Part shown: piece by piece, positions 47,643 through 59,452 of the stretch
Layout: every line of letters starts with the position of its first letter
Position numbering within the stretch: the stretch's first letter is position 1
Assembly: GCF_902686445.1 (NCBI RefSeq)
Contig: NC_062213.1
Location: 56,369,268-56,433,267 of the forward strand
Direction of reading: 5' to 3'
From: Sciurus carolinensis
Lineage: Eukaryota; Chordata; Mammalia; Rodentia; Sciuridae
DNA length: 64,000 nucleotides
Program-made: the position numbers and the translations under genes
Notes under the pieces: generated by a model
Told to the model about the DNA's origin: nothing
The model's input: the letters and a program-made list of their open reading frames with translations, nothing else
Database searches by the model: none

Positions 47643-48924
47643 GAAAATACAAATGGGGAAAAAAAAAAGAAAAAAGATGTCTAAAGATTTTCTTTGTCCA
47701 CAGATAAGGAAAAAAAAAGTGCCAAAAGCAAAATACATTGATAACTCCCTTTAAAACACTCTGTTGAACTGCTAGACTAAATGAAATAATTTTTTTAACT
47801 TTTTATGTCTATTCGGAAATAACCTGGACATAAATCTGGCACCTTCACTCACATGACCCCAAACATAGTGACAGTGAGTAAATATAAATTTCATATCCAA
47901 TGGTTTCTAAGTCAAAGTGGAGAACATCACCAAAAAAAAAAAAAAAAAAAAAAAAAAAGAAAGAAAGAAAGAAAGGAAAGGAAAATAAGTGTTTTTCCTT
48001 GTTTCTAAAGAACCATGTGGTTACCTTCAGGAAAAGAGAGTAAAGTCACACGGGAATAAGGCAGAGTCACCAGCCACATGACTAGCCTTACATCAGTCAA
48101 GAAAAGCCTGACCATCAGATTCATAGAAAGAATGGGAACCCAACATTGGAGGTGAGCAGTCCCTCAAAAACATAACTTCAGCAAAAAGGCCATTCCTCTC
48201 TCCCTAAGAAGAAAGTACTGATCTTCTTTCTCATGTTCAACCCCTCACAAGACAACCACCCTCTGCCTCTGCTCTTCCTGTGCCTACAACTGTGCACTCT
48301 CGCCCACTCTTTTGACTGGCTTCCTCCTTCAGAGTTTCTGCTTGGACTTATTTTCTCAATAATTACATTGTTTTCTGACATCGAACCGCACTATAAAACT
48401 ACTACAAAATCATCAACTGTCTTCCTTTATAAATATCAAACTTCTCATAATTTTATTGGCCAAGGAAGTATACCAGGACACCTCACAGGTTCTGGCAAGA
48501 AGTTGACTGCTATTCTAATACCCATGGCTCTCTCTTGGTCAAATCAGGTGTTCTGAGAACAAGGCCTCCTGATAGTGGCTGATGGCCTCATGCACAAGCA
48601 ATATTTCAGAGGAGAGCTTTTCATGATGCTTGTCTGTCCAGTGTAGTAACTTCCTTCATCCCACAATATTACACCCTGGCATTTCCTAGGGGGTCATAAC
48701 ACAAAACTGCAATTAACTTTAAGATGAAATTCTAGATTAAGTTTGCCTTTTTTATTTAACCCAGATCTAGTGAGTTTCTATGTTCTACTGTGTGTTAGGC
48801 AATGAGGAATGGGAAATAAAATGTTCCTGAAAAAAGAGATATTGCAACAACAACCACAGAAAAGAAAAAGGCATGGGGGAGGAGGCCACCAAGCATGGCA
48901 GGGGAGTCTGTAGGGCGACAGAAA
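47643..48924. other. unassigned sequence with poly(A)/(GAAA)n
   Basis: A ~27-A run followed by GAAA repeats and GGAAA (about 47932-47990) has no recognisable SINE or pseudogene body upstream. The 107-codon frame at 48233-48556 shows no motif. Confidence 0.45.
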
Positions 48925-49070
48925 AATCCACACAATAGACTCAAACCTGGGATCAAATTTCGGCTTTGATATTTCCCAGCTGTGCACTTTGAACAAGTTG
49001 TTTAATGTTTCTTAACCTCAGTATTCCTTCTATAAAACGAATGTAACAATAGAGCCTAGTGTTTTTAAAT
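48925..49070 (+). mobile_element. MIR SINE (plus strand)
   Basis: GACTCAAACCTGGGATCAAA, CCAGCTGTGCACTTTGAACA and TTCTTAACCTCAGTATTCCT are the MIR 5' and core landmarks. Confidence 0.75.
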
Positions 49071-49080
49071 GCTTGGATGA

Positions 49081-49120
49081 ACACACACACACGTACACAC
49101 ACACACACTCATGCACACAG
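49081..49120. repeat. imperfect (CA)n microsatellite
   Basis: ACACACACACACGTACACAC-type run directly after the MIR. Confidence 0.85.
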
Positions 49121-49624
49121 GCTTAGCACTTGCCATCAAGACCTCAGGTTGACATCCCAGGAGCTCAAATTTTATGTAAAACTTTTAAATTTTCTTTTGT
49201 AACTAGGGTAAAAATGCCTTAGTTATCAGTCATGTTGAAAGGAATAATGGGGAAATGTCTCTGAAAAATACAAAGACCCTTTCTTCTCTTTGCTCAGTGT
49301 TTTATTCATTGTGTATGTAGAGTTTACATGCACTTGTAATACAAGTGATGAGTGAGTTCCACAGCCAGTATCAATCCTTCCATGCAGCATGAAATCCCAC
49401 CAGTAGGTAATTTCACCACTTTCTTCTTGCCTACCTACCATTGCAGGATCATGCATAAGAAAAGCTTTGACATGTAGTCCAAAATATCCAGGAGCCAATT
49501 GCAGTGTGCGGCAAAGTTCAATATTCTACTTTCTTCTCTACATTTCCTGGTCCTTTTATAGTTAAGTAAAATTCACATGTTCTCATTCTGGAGAATTAAA
49601 TTTGAATTAAAATGACACTCATTA
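49121..49624. other. unassigned sequence
   Basis: I see nothing I can support. Confidence 0.4.
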
Positions 49625-50125
49625 CATCAAGGCTGTGATGCTTAAGCTGAATTGTCAACTTGCTTTGATTGAGATGCCTAATATTAAGAGACTTCTGGAT
49701 ATCTCTTAAGAGATTTCTAGGAATGATTGGCATGTGGGACAGCAACAGAAGCAGAGAAGCACCCTAAGTTTGGGCAACAGTGTCTGATAGGTTAAGGGTA
49801 ATCCTTGTTGAGCAGGTTCTCAATTGCTGCTGTGATTGCCTGAGGACATCAGACTTCAAGTCCTTCACTCTTCCAAAGTGGACTCTGACCAGTGACTCTC
49901 CAGGGAGTGTCCAGGCCTTTAGTCCCAGACTGGGGAGGCATCATTGTTCCCTCTTGTTCTGAGGCTCCAGCTTCTTGGACTGAGAAGCTATTGGTTCCTC
50001 TAGCTCTTCAGCCTGCCAAGAGCCATTGTAAGACCATCCAGCTCTTGGTTGTGTAAGCCAATCTAATAAATCCCCTTTTTATAATATATATGTTGAGTTT
50101 GTTCTCTAGAGGATGGCAATAATTT
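49625..50125 (+). mobile_element. ancient interspersed repeat, copy 2 (same family as 3447-4001)
   Basis: GAATTGTCAACTTGCTTTGA near the start, a CAGCTTCTTGGACTGAG-type middle, then AATCTAATAAATCCCCTTTT and a GTTTGTTCTCTAGAGG end show the same motif order as 3447-4001. The AATAAA near 50067 with a nearby TATATATA is a shared feature of the family. Confidence 0.55.
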
Positions 50126-50599
50126 TGACCTAGCAAAAAGTTTATATGCTTCTCCCTGTTTTGGTGACCAGCAGAAATCAGTAGGAAGAATTCTTTGTTG
50201 AGCAGGTCACAGCAATTTGCAGCTTAATTTGTTACCGAAGAACAATCTGGCTGCTGACTAAAACAAAGTGTCTCTCAGTACGATGGAAAATTATTAAAAA
50301 GAGTCAAATAAAATGCTCTCTTAATTCCATGAAACAGAGATTATAAACCTTTTTGGCACCTCATCCTGGAGCACCAGACTCAATTGCCTTTGTTAAATGC
50401 TGCAATTCCAAGGGCTACAGAGACTGGACTGTAGAAAATAATACAGCAATGGCAAGATTAGGGCAGAAGAGCATGTTCTAAAGCTTCCACAACTTCATAA
50501 CAGAGAATATTTCTATTATACCACATGCATTTTAGCCAAAATACCTGTCTGTGATTTAGATTGCTTTTATTTTCAGCTGTCCAGTAACAACACATGTTA

Positions 50600-50720
50600 A
50601 GGAGCACTAGCACAAGCTACTTCCAGCTCTGAGCACCTCATGTAATGCTCATAACAGCACTATAAGATTAGCATGTTATTACCACCACTTTCCAGATCAA
50701 GAAACTGAGGTGTAGTGATC
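50600..50720 (-). mobile_element. MIR SINE fragment (minus strand)
   Basis: CATGTAATGCTCATAACAGC, then TTATTACCACCACTTTCCAG and ATCAAGAAACTGAGGTGTAG, are the reversed MIR core. Confidence 0.7.
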
Positions 50721-51084
50721 CCTCAGGATTTGGAGAGAAACTGTTTAATAGCAAAATCAGAAGATAATTATTTAACATCTTGTCCATGAACAGATTCATC
50801 TACTTTATAAATAGAAATTAATATGTGAAGCATTTTGTATAGAACCACATGCACAGTGAACAGTTGAGTGTCTTTCTGTTATCATGATTATGTTGATAAA
50901 GATAGGTGAGAATGAGATTGACTCATTCTTGAGTTTCTCAAGAATTTTGTGTGTGTTGAGACATTTGTGTATGTTGCCCTGAGCACTATGATCTGTGCTC
51001 AACTGAGTTGAACAGATATAATTCCAATGACAAGACCTAACCTCCAATCAAGCTGAAAGAAAAAGCATCCAAGTAAGATGGAAG

Positions 51085-51981
51085 TGTGTGGGGGTCTCTT
51101 GGTCACGTCCCGCATGGATGAGAAAAAGGTTAACTGCTGGAGGATGATGTTGGCTGTATATCAATCTATTACCTGTCAGGGGCAGGCCTGAGGGCCCCGG
51201 AGCCGCACTGTGGCCTGATCTCTAAGATGGCGCCTGGCAGCTTGCCAGACATAGCTGCACTCATATTCAAGTTTTAGGAAGTAACTCTGGTTGGCTGTTG
51301 TACATGAGGCAATCCTGGTATGTCCCTGGAGACTGTTCCTGATAGGCTGACTTTCCTGGTAGTCTACTCTCTGATAGGCTGATGTTCTCAATATAAGTCT
51401 GAGACTTGTGGAATAAACCCCTTTTGGTTCCTGTGATCAAGAAGAGCGTACACGTTGTGATTGTCCCCGCGGGCAGTGGGCGATCATAATTACCCATAAA
51501 CTTATCTACTCAATAAACACACAAGAGTCAATACACTCTTTAAATGAGAGGGGGTGTGATAGGTCTGGCCATACCAGCTCTGGCCTCTAACAACAACTCA
51601 CTTTTATTTATAGACACATAGGTAAAGGGGGCCAAGACCAGGAGGAGCTTCTTCTGTGGTGGACAGAATAGGGTGGAGTTAGGGCAGCCATTCTCTCAGG
51701 GAAACTAGACAGCGAAACGTCTGATTCTGCTAGATAAGGATGGCTTCCCACAGAAATACCCATAAGTTCTGGGCTGTGTACCATTTAGGCAGTTGTTGCT
51801 TCATGTACTTCTCATGTCTCTGTTACTAAGATAAATAATTTGTGCTGATAATCACTATAATGATGTTGCTATTATTGTAAATGACAGCTAACCATATGGA
51901 TGCAAGACGTGTTTCCTGCGGAGGATTGCCTGGTGTGCTGGGCAATGCGCATATTGACATCACTTCAAAAGTGATGACACA
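51085..51981 (-). mobile_element. older ERV LTR (minus strand), split by a solo LTR
   Basis: On the minus strand the unit begins TGTGTCATCACTTTTGAAGT and ends CCCCCACACA. It carries a TATA box region (plus-strand TTTATTTATAGACAC at 51603 reads GTCTATAAATAAA reversed) and a second AATAAA (TTTATTG reversed near 51515). Without the nested element it would be about 580 bp. I could not find a matching TSD. LTR identity is inferred from ends, TATA and polyadenylation signals; the family is unknown, probably class II. Confidence 0.55.
51168..51494 (+). mobile_element. solo class II LTR with 6-bp TSD ATTACC
   Basis: The LTR is 51174-51488 (315 bp), starting TGTCAGGGGCAGGCC. It is flanked by ATTACC at 51168-51173 and 51489-51494; 6-bp duplications are typical of class II (ERVK/IAP-like) elements. 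It contains TCTAAGATGGCGCCTGGCAG (51220), nearly the same as the block in the provirus LTR at 59497, a TATA-like AATATAAG near 51390 and an AATAAA at 51412. Its 3' end (GTTGTGATTGTCCCCGCGGG...) is related to the provirus LTR end (TGTCGTTTGTCCCGCTGG). It ends in TA instead of CA, explained by one C-to-T change. Internal genes were lost by LTR-LTR recombination. Short minus-strand frames here are by-products. Confidence 0.85.
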
Positions 51982-53964
51982 TAAAGTTAGTTTTTAATTA
52001 TTTTGCCCAGTAACTGAAATAAGCAACTTGTCAATATTCCAGAATATATCCCTCATCAAAAAACTAAATAGAAAATAGAAAATTTGGGGAGGATATCAGC
52101 AAAACACAAGCATGATTTTTGTAACAGAAATGCATCACATGGAGTATTATAAAAAACACCAAATAAATCTAAAAATTCAATATAAGAATAAGGGCTTTAT
52201 GTGCTCCTATTTTGCTATTTTGCATTCAGATTGTGCTCTGAGATTATCTCCTAAGTTATTTTAGCATCACAGTTTGTTTGAATAAAGTCCTAAATGAATC
52301 CGATATACTGAAATTGCTTGATACATCTCTTAAGTCTCTTTTAATCTATAACTGCACCTGTATCTTTTTCATCTTGCAATTTATATACTGAAGCAATGAG
52401 TAAGTTTGTTCTTCAGAATTTCCTGTAGTCTATATTATGCTGATTATAGACCATTGTTATTAGCTAACATTTCCCTCTGCCTCTTACTTTTCAGTAAATC
52501 AGTAGTTGGTTACAGAGGCTAGATCAGATTCAGGTTTGACTTTCTAGGCAATTTCACTTTATAGGTAAGATTGTGCACTTCTATCAGGATACCCATAACA
52601 TCAGGTTGTCTCTCTTATAGTGATGCTAGTGGTAATCATTGATGATTAATTCCAATTTATTATTCATTGTTGATAAAATAATCGTATTTAAAATCTTCTT
52701 TATTCATTTGTTAGTTGGATTGCTCCTCTAAAGACAAACATTTCTCATTAACTGTTTAGATACCCAGTTCTTTGGAGATGGAGACAGTTCCAGGGTGAAC
52801 TGGAGTTGCGGGTGGAAGGAGTCAGTGAGATATTTGATACTTTCCTTGTGTCCAGAGTCTGAAAACCTTTATCCCATTGCTCTCTTATGTTGATGGGAAG
52901 GAGATCTGTGCTGGTGGCTTGTCATGGTTGTCATCTGTTTTATGTTGTCCTTCTAGACATCATTTTCTTTATAGTTCTTTAAATATTTATTTGTAATTTC
53001 CTTTAAAGTTCATTATCTTACTATGTGCAGCAAGACAGCTTTTCCATTTGATTTCATAAGATATGAAGTTGTTTCTTCCCTTACTTTTTTCCAGTGCATT
53101 TTCCCTTTGCTAAGTCTTCATTATATTTTAATATTCATTTATAATTTGCTTTTGTTTTGCTTTAGAATCTTATTCTTGTCTGACCACATATCCTATTATT
53201 GCAATTTTCCTTAGCAGTCCCTTTTCCCCCTTCCATTAACTTTGTGTAGATTGGCTCACCTATATTTCCTCCTTTGGATTGTTAATTTCTCTTCCTGAGT
53301 TTTTCTCTTGTATATATTTAGTTGCATCTGGTATTCTGTTCATGACGAAGTGGGATGGATGTGTAGATTAGCAGGAGAAAAGTAAGAATGGAATTTACTT
53401 TTCTGTTAATCAGATACTCTTGGAAGGACAGAGAAGCCAGAACATCAGGACTGAAGCAGGGGTCAGGTGGTTGCTCTATTCTTGGGCATCTCCCTCTGAT
53501 GGGGGAAGGGACTATCAGATTGTCACCATCTCTTTCTGTCCTCATTGAATTAATTGAAGATGGCATTTACCTTCAGCAGTGCAGTTGCAGCAGAATCAGT
53601 CAACCTGTCAGATCTGCATTGGAAAGAATTTCTCTCCATTCGCCTGAGGGATGGAATCTCCACGCTCTGAGCCTCCATGCTCACGGCCGTAGGAATACGT
53701 GCACCTCTTGATATGGTGCTCAATGATATCTATCTTTGAACTTTAAAGAGTTTTCAGTTATTACATATATTTAACTTTTAATTTACATTTCTGACCTCTC
53801 CAAGCTTCTCAGTTAAGCTCTGCCATTTTTTAAGTATGGGGATACAAACTTATAATTAGGCTGTCATTTTGTTGCCTCTTAATCCCTTGCATTTAAGGGA
53901 GATCTGAGGCCCAGAGAATATAAATGAATCACCTAATCACAAGATGGTATTAGGCATTTCAGTG
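51982..53964. other. unassigned sequence
   Basis: I recognise no repeat or exon. The 107-codon frame at 53388-53711 has a shadow on the other strand and no motif. Confidence 0.4.
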
Positions 53965-54065
53965 AGAAATTACACTCCATTTATGTAAGATCTATCAAAA
54001 TGTATAAATGCATTCTACTGTGATGTACAACTATTTAGAACAAACAAATAAATAAAAAAAGAAAA
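53965..54065 (+). mobile_element. L1 3'-terminal fragment (plus strand)
   Basis: AAATGCATTCTACTGTGATG, then TACAACTATTTAGAACAAAC and an AAATAAATAAAAAAAG tail match the end of the L1 at 57721-57780. Confidence 0.65.
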
Positions 54066-55830
54066 AAATGTACTGAACTGTGGGCATGTGGTGATGGCAA
54101 GGTAGAGGAGTAGAGGAAGGAGGTACTTCCTACTGTTCTGTTTGGAAACTGAAGAACAGGAATATGGCTTTGTAAGAGGTAGATGACTGAAGAAAACCAT
54201 TAGAAATCATTATTTGTTTGTCAGAGACTCATAGAAGCCCAGAGATTCTGGAGTAGTGAATGGAGGATAAAAGGAAATACACTTGAGCTTGGTAGTGGCA
54301 GTGGTGTTGTGTCACCCCAAAGGGACAGGCAACACAATGGGAAAGAGAAACACAAGGACAAATTTGGCATGTAAAAGTGTTCTGTATTTCTCAAATTCTA
54401 GGTGAAGAACTGAGGTGGATCTCTATCCAGACTGAAGAGTTGACATTGAATCTTGTTCCTAGGGGAACTGGATAGTCCATAGCAAACAATTCCACTCTGT
54501 TTCAGCCAGTACTTACTGCAGGACCTAAAGTACACCTGGCAAATCATGATCGCAAAACAATTATAGACAATAGTGGATCCATAGGGGGACTCAACACAGA
54601 GGTATAAAGGAGAGTGCAATCTGCTTTCCCTTTGAGTCCTGTGACTCAAAAGGATCAGTGACCAGCAAGAAAGGATCAGGGAAATTGACTAGGTGATTAC
54701 AGGTATGATTGTATTGGAGACAGGGGAATGCAAACTGATTTCCTTTGAGCTCTGTGGTGTGAATGACCAGTTGAAAAGAACAGGGGGAAATTGATCAGGT
54801 GGGTGTGACCACATTTGCCTGGTCAGATACTTGGAAATCCATATTTGGGTGTTGGGAAGGCTACATGAAACCTGCCATGCACCATCCACCCAGAGAGGCC
54901 AGTCACCCTGCCCTATGAGTAGAACTCTGGGGAGATGCTAGCAACCCAGATGTCTAGCAGAGATTGACATCTACTCAGCCCTAGGGGTGCAAGGATTTAA
55001 TCACTCTAGAATCATACCCTAAACAAAGGTCTTTTTTTAGAGCTCTGTTTAGAGCTCGACCCCAGCAGTAAGAACTTCCAAGATAGACCTCTGTACCACT
55101 GATGATAAGGAGGAGCAGTGATCTAAGACTTCTGTACAAAATTCCAATAGAAGGTGCTTCCAATTTCTCCCTCCCTGTACTGGCAACCAGATGCACTTTC
55201 AATCTATCCACCAGGCAGACAGGTGAAAATCACAAAAGGAGGTTGGGTTTAATATCACCCACCCAGGGCTCCCTTTAAGAAATGCATAGCTCAAGAAGTG
55301 AGGGATAGAAGGACACTGAAATAGGAGGTAGATACTCAACTTCAGCTACCCCAGTGGAAGCCTTTAGGCATTTCTCATTAAGAATTTTTCTTTTAAAGTT
55401 TTAAGATTTTTTGTTGTTGTTGTTTGGCTATCTTTGCTGATTGGGTCATGTATATACACATGTTCCTGGTTTTTGTTTTTCTTTTCTTAGTTTATCATTT
55501 GTTTTCCTGTTACTAACATTTTATCATTTTGTTCTATTTTTCTAAGAGGTCGTGACTTTTATAAAATCTGTTTTTGTTTTAATTTTTTATCCTTTTAATT
55601 TTATGATTGGATATTGTGGGGGGTGGTGTTCTGTTGTACTTGTTTGCTTATTTAATAACTCCTACTCCTTTACTTTTCCCTCCAATAGCAATGCATTTTG
55701 CTCTGTCTCTTCTGATCTTTTACTTATCCCCCCTTTTAGGAACTTCATGCACTACTTTACTTCCACTTTCTCTACTTTTACCTTTTAAATATTTCAACCT
55801 TCCTGTTACCTTCATACCCCAACATTTTTA

Positions 55831-55942
55831 CTTTTTTTAAATATATTTTTTAGTTGTAGGTGGACATGGTACCTTTATTTTATTTTTCTGTGGTGCTGAG
55901 GCTCAAACCTAGTGCACTACCACTGAACCACAACCCCAGCCT
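55831..55942 (-). mobile_element. ID-type (tRNA-Ala-derived) SINE, minus strand
   Basis: Reversed, it reads GGCTGGGGTTGTGGTTCAG...GTGCACTAGGTTTGAGCCTC then AGCACCACAG and an A/T-rich tail. The head is the tRNA-like pol III promoter of rodent ID elements, in the squirrel-like form as I remember it. Confidence 0.85.
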
Positions 55943-55998
55943 TAATGAGTCAAATATATATATTTTATATACATAAAATAAATAAATATAATAAAATG

Positions 55999-56018
55999 TA
56001 AAGTTACATGTAACTTTA
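55999..56018. repeat. perfect 20-bp palindrome in an AT-rich inverted repeat
   Basis: TAAAGTTACATGTAACTTTA is its own reverse complement. Around it, AAATAAATATAATAAAA and TTATATTTACTTATTTATT extend an imperfect palindrome to about 65 bp (55975-56040). Confidence 0.95.
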
Positions 56019-56030
56019 TTATATTTACTT

Positions 56031-56121
56031 ATTTATTATTTTTATTGTGGTGCTGAGGCTTGAACCCAGTGCCTCCCACATGCCAGGGGAGTGTTCTACC
56101 ACTGAGCCACAACCTCAGCCC
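56031..56121 (-). mobile_element. ID-type SINE, second copy, minus strand
   Basis: Reversed it reads GGCTGAGGTTGTGGCTCAG, TGGTAGAACACTCCCCTGGC and CACTGGGTTCAAGCCTCAGC then ACCACAAT. AATGAGT occurs just right of each SINE (55944 and 56122); the AT-rich DNA between may be this element's tail. Confidence 0.85.
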
Positions 56122-56779
56122 AATGAGTTATATTTTTAACAACTTTTAAATCCATATAGCTTATAACTTTGGGGTATGGAATTAGGTCTTCAGAGGAAAC
56201 CAAACTATCATAGCAACTCTCCAAGAGTGAATCAAAACAGAAATCCAACACCAGCAAATTGAATATACAAATTGGAGAGGAGCAAAGAGTACTTTCACTT
56301 GAAACAGGGGATCTGTGTTCTAGGATGAGGATCCTGGCTGGCATTGGGGCCAGGGATGGGGAACTGAGACCAATTAAATTCAGACTAAGTATTGTAATCC
56401 TGAGACATCTCTTATAGGCCTAGAGGGGGACTGAAGGATAGGATGACACATTCCACTCTCATCCTTGTAGCATGAGGTCTGAGACTCTCAGAAAGAGGTG
56501 GGTATCAGAGCTATTCACCCAAGAAGGGAGTGAAATCCTACAGTGAAACTCTGCATACATACTCCCCTAAGTTGGAACACTTTGGGTCAGAGCTGAGAAT
56601 AAACAAACTGAACAATAACCAATACCCTGGAAAGAAAACATTATTTCAAAAACCTGGCCAGGAAAAACAAGTAAATAAACCAACTCCCAGAAAATGGTGG
56701 GAGAAAATTTGTGTCTCAACTCCACATTCAAGAATCAAAGCAGTGGGAGAACAGTTAACCAGAGAGCCAAATACAGTTT

Positions 56780-57780
56780 ACAAAGAGAGAATCTACAGAG
56801 TGGGAAAAAGTCTTTACCACACGCACTTCAGATAGAGCACTAATCTCCAGGACTTATATAGAACTTAAAAAGCTTAACACTAAAAATGCAAATAACCCAA
56901 TCAACAAATGGGCTAAGGAACCGAGTAGACACTTCACAGAAGAAGAAATAGAATCGATCAACAAATATAGGAAAAATGTTCAACATCTCTAATAATTAGA
57001 GAAATGCAAATCAAAACTACTAAGATTTAATCTCACCCCAGTCACAATGGCAATTGTCAAGAACACAAGCAACAACAAATGTTGGTGAGGATGTGGGGAA
57101 AAATGTACACTCACACATTGCTGGTGGGAATGAAAATTGGTGCAACCACTCTGGAAAGTGGTATGCAGATTACTCAGAAAACTTGGAATGGATCCACCAC
57201 TTGACCGAGCTATCCCACTTCTTGACTTATACCCAAAGGACTTAATATCAGCATACTACATGATGCAGCCATATCAATGTTTATAGCAGCTTAATTCACA
57301 ATGGCTAAATTGTGGAACAAACCTAGATGTCCTTCAATAGAAGAATGGATAAAGAAACTGTACACAATGGAATTTTACTCAGCCATAAAGAAGAATAAAA
57401 TTATGGCATTTGCCGGTAAATGGATGGAGTTAGAGAATATCATGCTAAGTGAGATAAGCCAATCCCCCAAAACCAAAGGCCAAATGTTTTCTCTGATAAG
57501 TGGATGCTGATACATAATGGGGGGATGGGAGTTAGGGAAGATTGGAGAAACTTTGAATTGGGCAGAGGAGAATGAGGAGAGGGGAGGGGGTAAGAGGGTG
57601 GGAAAGATGGTGGAATGAGACAGACATCATTACCCTATTACATGTATGATTGCACAAATGGTGTGACTCTACATCTTGTACAACCAGATAAATGAAAAGT
57701 TGTACTCCTTTTGTGTACAAGGAATCAAAATGCATTCTGCTGTCATATATAACTAAATAGAACAAAAAAGTGAAAAACAA
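56780..57780 (+). mobile_element. 5'-truncated L1: ORF2 3' end and 3' UTR (older subfamily)
   Basis: CTACAGAGTGGGAAAAAGTC, then CAACAAATGGGCTAAGGAAC, an ATGTTGGTGAGGATGTGGGG segment and the frame 57301-57510 (AKLWNKPRCPSIEEWIKKL...[11 protein letters not shown]) give the ORF2 C-terminus. The 3' UTR is purine-rich (57540-57620) without the telomere-like run, and ends TGTCATATATAACTAAATAG with an A-rich tail. Frames are interrupted. No clear TSD. Confidence 0.9.
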
Positions 57781-58990
57781 AATTTATTTTCCATATTATC
57801 TAATTTCTCAAACAATTCAAGAAAACCACTCCAATTTACAACTTAGATTAGTAGACTTTGGGAGATCACTGTTATTAAATTTTTAAAAAAAGATTTATGA
57901 GTATAAGACATTTTTCTGAAGTGAGTGTAATTGTTGGTGACTAGCATCTCTTCTCAAGGTGGTGTTAGAGACTGGACACAGTGGCAAATTCAAACCGAGT
58001 GAAAATATTAATACCATGACATTTACCTAACCTAGGATACATAGGGAAAAAAGGGAACTCATTAAAAAGTCCATCAGCTCATTAAAAAAGTAGAAGAGAT
58101 AGTTATCCAGAAGATGGGTAGATATACTGACAATCTGAAAAGACAAGGTAACGTGCCACCCCAAAGAGCTCACAGCACAACTTACTCCACTGACACCACA
58201 GAGGAAGAAATGACAGAAAAACAATCTAGAGAAAATTTGTAACTCAAATGTTCAATGGACTAAAAGAAAATCTAAGGAATGAATTGAGAGAGAATCTACA
58301 GGAACTCAGGGAGCATTTCAATGAAGAGAGAGATTCTGAAAAAGAACAAACAGAAGACCTGGTAATGAAAGGTGCAATTAATCAATTTAGTTGAAAGCAT
58401 CAACAATAGATTAGACCACTTTGAAGACAGATTCTCAGGCCTTAAAATATATAATCTTGAAAATAAAGTCAACAATAAAGAAAATGTTAAAATACCATGA
58501 CCGGAATATTCAAGAAATCTGGGATTACATTAAAAGACAAAAGTCTAAGAATCATTGGCATAGATGAAATGTACCTAAAGATGAACTAAAGAAATACACA
58601 ATCTTTTCAATGAAATAGTATCAGAAAAGTATCCAAACCTTAGGAATGAGATGGAAATCTAAATACAAAAGCATTCAGAACTCCAAATTGGCAAGATAGA
58701 AAAGATCCTATTGAAGTCACAGTATAACTAAAAGGTCTAGTATACAAAATAAATATATAATTTTAAAAGTCACAAAAGAAGAATGGCAGGTCACATTTAC
58801 AGGTAAGACAATTAGAATTTAAACTAATTTTTTAGCCCTGACCCTAAAAGCAAGGTGGGCTTGGAATAGTATACACTAAACCCTGAAAGAAAACGGGTAC
58901 CTACCAAGTTTTTCTGTAGCAAAACTACAGAAAGCCTTCTATGATAAGCAGAAACTAAAAGAATTCACAAGTGCAGGGAACCATCCATAA
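57781..58990 (+). pseudogene. decayed L1 5' UTR end and ORF1 (plus strand)
   Basis: 58180-58980 follows the order of the ORF1 at 18408-19275: a coiled-coil segment around GAACTCAGGGAGCATTTCAA (58303), then AGACCACTTTGAAGACAGAT, a GGGATTACATTAAAAGACAA segment, and AGCAAGGTGGGCTTGGAATA (58849). Many frameshifts prevent any frame above 65 codons. It is an ORF1 fossil of a different, older L1 than the 16-kb element. The L1 stops before ORF2 at about 58990. Confidence 0.7.
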
Positions 58991-59007
58991 CTTGTAGGAG
59001 AACCAAG

Positions 59008-59390
59008 TGTAGTGGGCCATTAACCAGGAGGATTTGGCCTTCGGAACGCACTCAGTTATTAATAACTGTTCGAGGTTGCCTGAGTCATGTGGTTGTCCTG
59101 TGTTGATTCACTGCTGAAGTTCAAGTACAAGCACTGGATGTGGGAGCAACCTGCTAGAGCCAAATGACTTGCTTACCTCCAACTCCATCCTGCTTTTCAT
59201 GAAAGAAGCTCCTACCAGTACCTTTTGTTCTGTACCAATATAAATAAAGCTAGCATGGGCTCCTTCCTTGGTTAGAACCACACCCTTCTGGATGACTCAA
59301 TTAATCATGCCCCTGCTCTTAAGATAATTCTGTCTTCTGTTGTTATTTCTGATAAATCAATTTCATAGCTCTTATTTGACTTAACCTGTT
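59008..59390 (+). mobile_element. probable solo LTR (plus strand)
   Basis: It begins TGTAGTGGGCCATTAACC and carries a CCAATATAAATAAAGC block (59236), i.e. TATA box and AATAAA combined. A CT/TG-rich end (TAATTCTGTCTTCTGTTGTT) follows. I could not define the right end or a TSD. It sits about 60 bp left of the provirus. Confidence 0.4.
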
Positions 59391-59446
59391 TAGGAATTTA
59401 AGATATAACCAATTAAACTTTTATATGATTTGATCATAAGGAAGGT

Positions 59447-59452
59447 TTGAAG
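59447..59452. repeat. provirus TSD, left copy (TTGAAG)
   Basis: TTGAAG abuts the 5' LTR and matches 62820-62825 exactly; six bases is the class II integrase spacing. Confidence 0.93.

Larger units (their letters stand above)
54085..56779 (+). mobile_element. probable long L1 5' UTR (plus strand)
   Basis: It begins with GTGATGGCAAGGTAGAGGAG, the GATGGC..GTAGAAGG-like pattern of L1 5' ends. An imperfect ~115-bp tandem repeat lies at about 54565-54800 (GCAATCTGCTTTCCCTTTGA / GCAAACTGATTTCCTTTGAG). Text such as AACAATAACCAATACCCTGG (56611) is typical of L1 5' UTRs before ORF1. I infer that it belongs with the ORF1-like sequence at 57781-58990. Two SINEs and an L1 3' end interrupt it. A T-rich block (55400-55830) is unexplained. 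Confidence 0.4.

Noticed and set aside
47932..47990. Poly(A) plus (GAAA)n as the tail of a SINE or processed pseudogene
   Set aside because: No recognisable element body precedes it and no flanking duplication was found; treated as a microsatellite.
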